IMG/VR virus record: IMGVR_UViG_3300042514_001262
Location: 1 to 64,000 of that record
From: a virus
DNA length: 64,000 bases
Reading direction: 5' to 3' (one strand)
Under the pieces are notes generated by a model. The model worked only from the letters and a program-made list of their open reading frames with translations. It was not told where the DNA came from and made no database searches. Position numbers and translations under genes: made by a program. Positions 60,033 through 64,000 of the stretch are shown here, piece by piece (positions within the stretch are counted from its first letter, which is position 1; each line of letters opens with the position of its first letter).

Positions 60033-61415
60033 TTAATTTGTATTATTGTTTTGTTCTCTTTGTTTTCTTTTCTCCAAAAGTTCTTTAACTCGGTCACGTT
60101 TTCTTTCTTCTTGTTGTCCTTCAAAACCTAAGAATGTTACCGAACTTTCTGTATCTATTTCAAGTAGTTCGTTGTTGAATTTGCAATTTTCAAAAACCAC
60201 ACCATCTTTACCAATACGTGACTTGGTAATTGCAATTGTTGCCAAGTTCATTTCTTTTTGTTGTAGTGTTTTTGCTACCGATATGATGACGTGTCCTACT
60301 TGGGCTTTCTTAATTGACCCACCCATTTGGTCTGTTGTTACAACCTCAGAAGAGATTGATGACCTGTTACCTTGTGTTGCCGTCCAACCTACCAATGATA
60401 ACTCATGACACATTGCCTCAAATCCTCTCATTACTGACCCCTCAGCCTTCCACTCATCTTTAGAACTACTTTCAGGAACCACACAATCAATATAGTCCAA
60501 AAGAACTAAATCAATTTTTGTTCCGTCAGCAATCATTTTTCTGATTTGACTTTTGATTTGATTCATTGTCATAGAATCTGAAGGGAGTTTCTTTAAAATC
60601 AACTCGTTCTTCATTGTCTCTTTAATCTCAGTGATTTTACTAATTACGGTTTCTTTATGTAGAACCAAATTATCAGGTTCAATACCAGTCCATAAGGTGA
60701 AGTGTTTACGTTGTACAATCTTCGGATTGTCTTCAAAGAAGATTTGTAAAACATTATACCCAAGATTAAAAGCCGTGTTAGCAATTTTAGTTAAGATAGT
60801 TGTTTTACCAACCCCCGTAGGAGCCAATATAACACCTATCTCACCCTTTGCAAGACCACCCTTAAGTAATCTGTCAATTCCTGGTATTCCGATTGGAATT
60901 GGGTGTCTAAAATCCTCATCTAATACCGTATCAAGGTTAGAAAAGATATCGGTTGTACCCATATCTCTTTCTCCAACTTGTAACGCCAAACGAATTAATC
61001 CCTCAACTTTATCATAAGATTCAAAATCACCTTCTGTGATAATCTTTTGAGATTTATCCATCGCTTTTTGAAGTTCTTGTTGTTTACAAAACTTCAAAGC
61101 CTTTTCTTGAACAAATTGAGTTCCTTCAAATGGTGCGTCTTTGATTTGTGAAATAGTGTCAAGAACGATTTTAGCAACCAATTCTTGTGAGATTTCGGAT
61201 TTGACGATTTGCTCAAGAGTATCAAAGTTAGGGGTTGATTGATATTTCGCATGATACTCCTTTGTCATCTGTAGGATGATTTTAAAGTACTTGTTGTCAA
61301 AATAAACACTTTCAATTACATCCATAATTGATGTTGAAAATTCTTTATCTACAATAAGTTGGTTTAATAACTGTATTTGAAATGTGTTCCCTAAATAATC
61401 AAAATTCTTGTTCAT
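60033..61415 (-). CDS. 41: gp41-like DnaB-family replicative helicase
   Basis: A 460-residue RecA-fold hexameric helicase. The N-terminal 150 residues are the helical DnaB-type domain. The ATPase core has Walker A APTGVGKTTI (about residues 206-215), LQIFFEDNPKIVQRKH (H1a-like), Walker B IDLVLLDYIDCV (about 300-311), the glutamine-switch region ATQGNRSS and an arginine-finger-like AKTLQQKEMN/TKSRIGKDG segment. It should unwind DNA at the fork with the primase at 17100-18002. It ends in a charged tail (RVKELLEKRKQREQ). The neighbours are class II reductase and RNase H, a replication cluster. Confidence 0.92.
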   Translation of the reverse strand: MNKNFDYLGNTFQIQLLNQLIVDKEFSTSIMDVIESVYFDNKYFKIILQMTKEYHAKYQSTPNFDTLEQIVKSEISQELVAKIVLDTISQIKDAPFEGTQFVQEKALKFCKQQELQKAMDKSQKIITEGDFESYDKVEGLIRLALQVGERDMGTTDIFSNLDTVLDEDFRHPIPIGIPGIDRLLKGGLAKGEIGVILAPTGVGKTTILTKIANTAFNLGYNVLQIFFEDNPKIVQRKHFTLWTGIEPDNLVLHKETVISKITEIKETMKNELILKKLPSDSMTMNQIKSQIRKMIADGTKIDLVLLDYIDCVVPESSSKDEWKAEGSVMRGFEAMCHELSLVGWTATQGNRSSISSEVVTTDQMGGSIKKAQVGHVIISVAKTLQQKEMNLATIAITKSRIGKDGVVFENCKFNNELLEIDTESSVTFLGFEGQQEERKRDRVKELLEKRKQREQNNNTN

Positions 61416-61450
61416 ATATCGTTTTTGTAATCCCCTGTTTTATTAAATAG

Positions 61451-61903
61451 TTACTTTCTTAGGTCAAGACCCAAATAATCAAAACTTAATTTTCGGGATG
61501 AAAAAATGTAAGTTAATTCTCTCAAAACTTCTTTTAAAAATGGTCGTACATCCACCGTATAACGAACTTTTGGTGGGAATAATTTTCCATCAAAAAATCT
61601 ATGACAAATTGTCTGTTCTCCAATTTTGATGTAAAGGTTAAATTGTTCACTTTCATCGGTAAATGATGTATTCATAATTGATGTGTCACTCATAATTGCT
61701 TCTGTGTTGTCAATCATGTAGGTGACCGTTTTCATCTTTAAATAATACTCAAGTTCTTGTTTGAATTGTATCATGTAATAATACAATTCCAATGAATTTT
61801 TTGCGTTTGGATTGAATCCTCTGACATTGAAAAATCTTTGGACGACAATGTTGTCATTCAATGTCATCAGGAACTCCATTTTGGTGCTGTCTTGCTCTTT
61901 CAT
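61451..61903 (-). CDS. Hypothetical protein in replication cluster (150 aa)
   Basis: A 150-residue soluble protein with no recognised domain. The core reads MTLNDNIVVQRFFNVRGFNP and later YIKIGEQTICHRFFDG, two similar strand-turn segments with (V/C).RFF, suggesting an internal duplication. I recall similar proteins beside RNase H and UvsX in related phages. Met9 (MEFLMTLNDN) is an alternative start. Three bases separate it from the RNase H stop, so it is in the same operon; a replication accessory role is guessed from context. Confidence 0.62.
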   Translation of the reverse strand: MKEQDSTKMEFLMTLNDNIVVQRFFNVRGFNPNAKNSLELYYYMIQFKQELEYYLKMKTVTYMIDNTEAIMSDTSIMNTSFTDESEQFNLYIKIGEQTICHRFFDGKLFPPKVRYTVDVRPFLKEVLRELTYIFSSRKLSFDYLGLDLRK

Positions 61904-61906
61904 AAT

Positions 61907-62911
61907 TTAATTTTTGTTTGTTATATTTCTTTTTTCTTTTCTTGTTAATTTCATAAACGGTTTTAGGAAGTTGACCCACGCCTCATCGTTCTTCGGTAGA
62001 TACTTAAACAGACCATCCTCCATCATCATTCTCATCAAGTTTTTATATCCCCTATCTGTAGGGTCTATACTGTCTGTCAATATCTGTTCAACCAATTCTT
62101 TTCCATCATCTGTTATCAAAGGGTTAGTTAAATCAACAATCTTTTTGTTTGTTGTATAGAACTCTTCCCCAAGTATAGACAATTTTGTCTTACCGGTCAA
62201 AATATTAACCAATGTTTTTATGGGTTTATTTTGTGGGATATTTCGTGCATAATCCAAGATTTCTTCTACTGTACATGGTTTCTCCTGCACCTGAGGGAAA
62301 TATTTGATTAATGTTTTTTCCCCAAGCCCTTCAATTCCACTGATGTTATCGGATTTGTCCCCTGTAAAGATTTTAGTTAATAATACATTATAATGGGGAA
62401 TATCAACCTTATTAATGGTTATCATATCCCCATTCTTATAATATTGTTTTGATATTGGCGAATAAATGGTTACCCTCTCGGAGATGAGTTGGGTAAGGTC
62501 TTTGTCCGCAGAGAAGATTATAATGTCCTCATCGGTTGCAATTTGTGTATAAAACGCCATAAGGTCATCCGCCTCGTTGTTAACCATTTCAACCTGACGA
62601 ACAAATATTTCTTCAAGGTATTGTTTAACACGGGACTGTTGATACAAATACGATTCGTACTTGTATTCATTCATATCCTGTCTTCTGTTCGCTTTATACT
62701 GGGGGTATAGACCTTTTCTGATGGATGAATTTGAGTCCCCATCCCACATCACAATTACTTTATCATGGTTGTGCTCTTCAAGGAATTTGCGGAGTATGTT
62801 CACAAAGTGAAATACCCCACCCACATGAGCACCGTCATTATACACGTCTTTCGCTCCGTGGAATCCTATCTTGAATAAATTATTTCCGTCTACTAATAAT
62901 GTTCTAATCAC
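61907..62911 (-). CDS. rnh: RNase H / 5'-3' flap exonuclease (T4 Rnh-like)
   Basis: A 334-residue FEN-type nuclease starting at GTG. The acidic metal-binding motifs are in order: LLVDGNNLF (residues 5-13), VIVMWDGDSNSSIRK, MVNNEADDLMAFY, IIIFSADKDLTQL, and FTGDKSDNISGIEGLGEKT with the helix-three-turn-helix DNA-binding motif. It removes RNA primers and flaps during lagging-strand synthesis. It sits between the 150-aa gene and UvsX, matching the replication cluster of T4-like phages. Confidence 0.92.
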   Translation of the reverse strand: MIRTLLVDGNNLFKIGFHGAKDVYNDGAHVGGVFHFVNILRKFLEEHNHDKVIVMWDGDSNSSIRKGLYPQYKANRRQDMNEYKYESYLYQQSRVKQYLEEIFVRQVEMVNNEADDLMAFYTQIATDEDIIIFSADKDLTQLISERVTIYSPISKQYYKNGDMITINKVDIPHYNVLLTKIFTGDKSDNISGIEGLGEKTLIKYFPQVQEKPCTVEEILDYARNIPQNKPIKTLVNILTGKTKLSILGEEFYTTNKKIVDLTNPLITDDGKELVEQILTDSIDPTDRGYKNLMRMMMEDGLFKYLPKNDEAWVNFLKPFMKLTRKEKRNITNKN

Positions 62912-62940
62912 CTGTGTGATTTAAAGTGTGATACAATATA

Positions 62941-63945
62941 CTAATCTTCCTTTTCTTCTTTCAAATCAAAATCTAATGATGTTACACCAAGAATATCTTT
63001 CCAATAGTCAGCATATTCTTTTTTGTAAGATTCAATAGATACCTTTTCTTCAGCCGCTTCTTTTCCCGCCAAGAAACCGTGTGGTGTTACAATTATCTTT
63101 CCGTCTTCATAACCCAATCCATTGATGTGGTTTTTCATAACAGAAACTTTTGTTCTAATCGCAAACTTTACACTTCTCTTGTCTTTTGTTGCGGTAATCT
63201 TGTTTGTTCCCGCACCTTTTTGGTTACCAAACAAAAATACCAATGATGAGTTTAACCAAATGGCTTCACCACCTTTAGCCTTAATTTTTGGTTGACCGAA
63301 TGGATTGTCAGGTAATTCAACCCAAGGTTGGTTAACAATAACCAATGTATTTTCGTATTTAGAATCTGCTTTACGAGAACCTGAAATACGCTGATTGATA
63401 CCCATACCAATTTTGTCAGCAAGTGTAGATGCGTTGTGTTGCTTCCCACCTTTACCTTCAAAGGTCATTTTACAAGGAACTGAACCAACAGAATCCCATA
63501 AGAACAACAAACTATAATCTAACTCACCTTTTTCTTGAGCATCTAACAAACTGTTGATATAGTCCGTGATTTGCTCAATGTAATCAAAGTCATTATTAAA
63601 GATGTAGAAACCATCCCAATCAACTTCACCTGTAGATTCATCAACAACTTCTTCACAATCAAAACCCATAAGTTTTGCATGTTCAAAAGACCATTTTTGT
63701 TCTGTAATAATGAATACAGGTAAAATACCTTTCTTCTGAGCATCAACGGCAGTTTTAACCAACGCTGTAGTTTTTCCTGTATCTGAGTGACCCAAGAACA
63801 TATTCAAATGTCCGATAGCGGGACCAGGTAATCCAACCGCATCTAAGAAATCTTGTCCTAAATCAAAAAATCTTTGGGGTTTGTATTTTGCAGAAGTTGA
63901 GAATTTCTTCTTAACTGAACTGAAATCGTTTTTCTTTATTGCCAT
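62941..63945 (-). CDS. uvsX: UvsX/RecA-like recombinase
   Basis: A 334-residue RecA-family recombinase. Walker A GHSDTGKTTA is at about residues 52-61; IITEQKWSFEH provides the catalytic Glu region; Walker B SLLFLWDSVGSVP is at about 141-153; VIVNQPWVELP and IKAKGGEAIWLNSSL form the DNA-binding loop side. It would form filaments for strand exchange and recombination-dependent replication with gp46/47 and the gp41-like helicase. The acidic C-terminus (DLKEEKED) is typical of RecA proteins. The 29-base gap to RNase H has no terminator. An elaborate palindromic site lies just upstream of its start. Confidence 0.93.
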   Translation of the reverse strand: MAIKKNDFSSVKKKFSTSAKYKPQRFFDLGQDFLDAVGLPGPAIGHLNMFLGHSDTGKTTALVKTAVDAQKKGILPVFIITEQKWSFEHAKLMGFDCEEVVDESTGEVDWDGFYIFNNDFDYIEQITDYINSLLDAQEKGELDYSLLFLWDSVGSVPCKMTFEGKGGKQHNASTLADKIGMGINQRISGSRKADSKYENTLVIVNQPWVELPDNPFGQPKIKAKGGEAIWLNSSLVFLFGNQKGAGTNKITATKDKRSVKFAIRTKVSVMKNHINGLGYEDGKIIVTPHGFLAGKEAAEEKVSIESYKKEYADYWKDILGVTSLDFDLKEEKED

Positions 63946-63960
63946 AATGATATAAATTAA

Positions 63961-63994
63961 TCATGTATGGTACCATACAAGATACCATACATGA
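63961..63994. promoter_or_regulatory. Nested palindromes upstream of uvsX (operator candidate)
   Basis: Perfect 12-bp inverted arms (63961-63972 and 63983-63994) with a 10-base spacer enclose a second, perfect 16-bp palindrome (63964-63979, TGTATGGTACCATACA). The half-site TACCATACA therefore occurs three times within 34 bases, twice on the plus strand and once on the minus strand. It lies 16 bases before the uvsX ATG. This looks like a multimeric repressor or activator site. Confidence 0.6.
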
Positions 63995-64000
63995 TGTGTT

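Overview
This window is part of a large tailed-phage genome of the T4-like (contractile-tail) kind, and the host is most likely a member of the Bacteroidota, probably a flavobacterium. The phage assignment rests on T4-type replication and recombination genes (UvsX recombinase, gp41-like helicase, primase, gp46/gp47-like nuclease, RNase H), T4-type baseplate genes (gp6- and gp25-like) and a lysis amidase. The host assignment rests on several independent signs: SprB-type repeats otherwise known from flavobacterial gliding adhesins, a Bacteroidota-type Hc1 histone-like protein, a DUF5522-like protein, signal peptides ending in FSQ, A/T-rich leaders without Shine-Dalgarno sites, and two exact TTTG-N20-TAnnTTTG promoters, the Bacteroidota housekeeping pattern. 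The DNA is AT-rich and uses the standard code. I saw no tRNA, CRISPR array or insertion sequence.

Layout. (1) 1-9.4 kb, minus strand: small unknown proteins and the histone-like protein, two probable virion-associated proteins, a lysis/membrane cassette (two overlapping coiled-coil membrane proteins, an amidase, a multi-span membrane protein), then an RpoD-like sigma factor. (2) 9.4-19.2 kb: a DNA methyltransferase with a candidate restriction endonuclease, then recombination and replication genes (gp46, gp47, a RecB-like nuclease, primase, a RuvC-like resolvase) with small proteins between them, three of which (57, 51 and 49 aa) are shorter than a 60-residue ORF cutoff. (3) 19.2-27.7 kb: tail/adhesin proteins with Pro-Thr linkers. 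(4) 27.8-33.2 kb: a glycan-modification island (FkbM methyltransferase, hexapeptide acetyltransferase, methyltransferase/glycosyltransferase-like protein, and a GT4 domain fused to an autotransporter-type O-heptosyltransferase); it holds the only complete plus-strand genes. (5) 33.4-57.9 kb: a 2030-residue collagen-like Ser/Thr fibre, more adhesin modules, then large baseplate proteins down to gp6 and gp25. (6) 58-64 kb: class II ribonucleotide reductase, replicative helicase, RNase H and UvsX.

How it may work together. Early or replication genes carry host-type promoters. Virion, fibre and lysis genes instead share TATTTATWA-like elements just upstream of their starts, which makes the phage sigma factor the obvious candidate for a switch to late transcription (inference). 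The most interesting hypothesis is that the phage glycosylates its own Ser/Thr-rich fibres: a protein O-heptosyltransferase fusion and three sugar- or protein-modifying enzymes sit directly beside a giant Gly-Ser-Ser/Gly-Thr-Ser fibre and several Pro-Thr-linked adhesins.

All calls come from reading the sequence and remembered family features; no database search was run.
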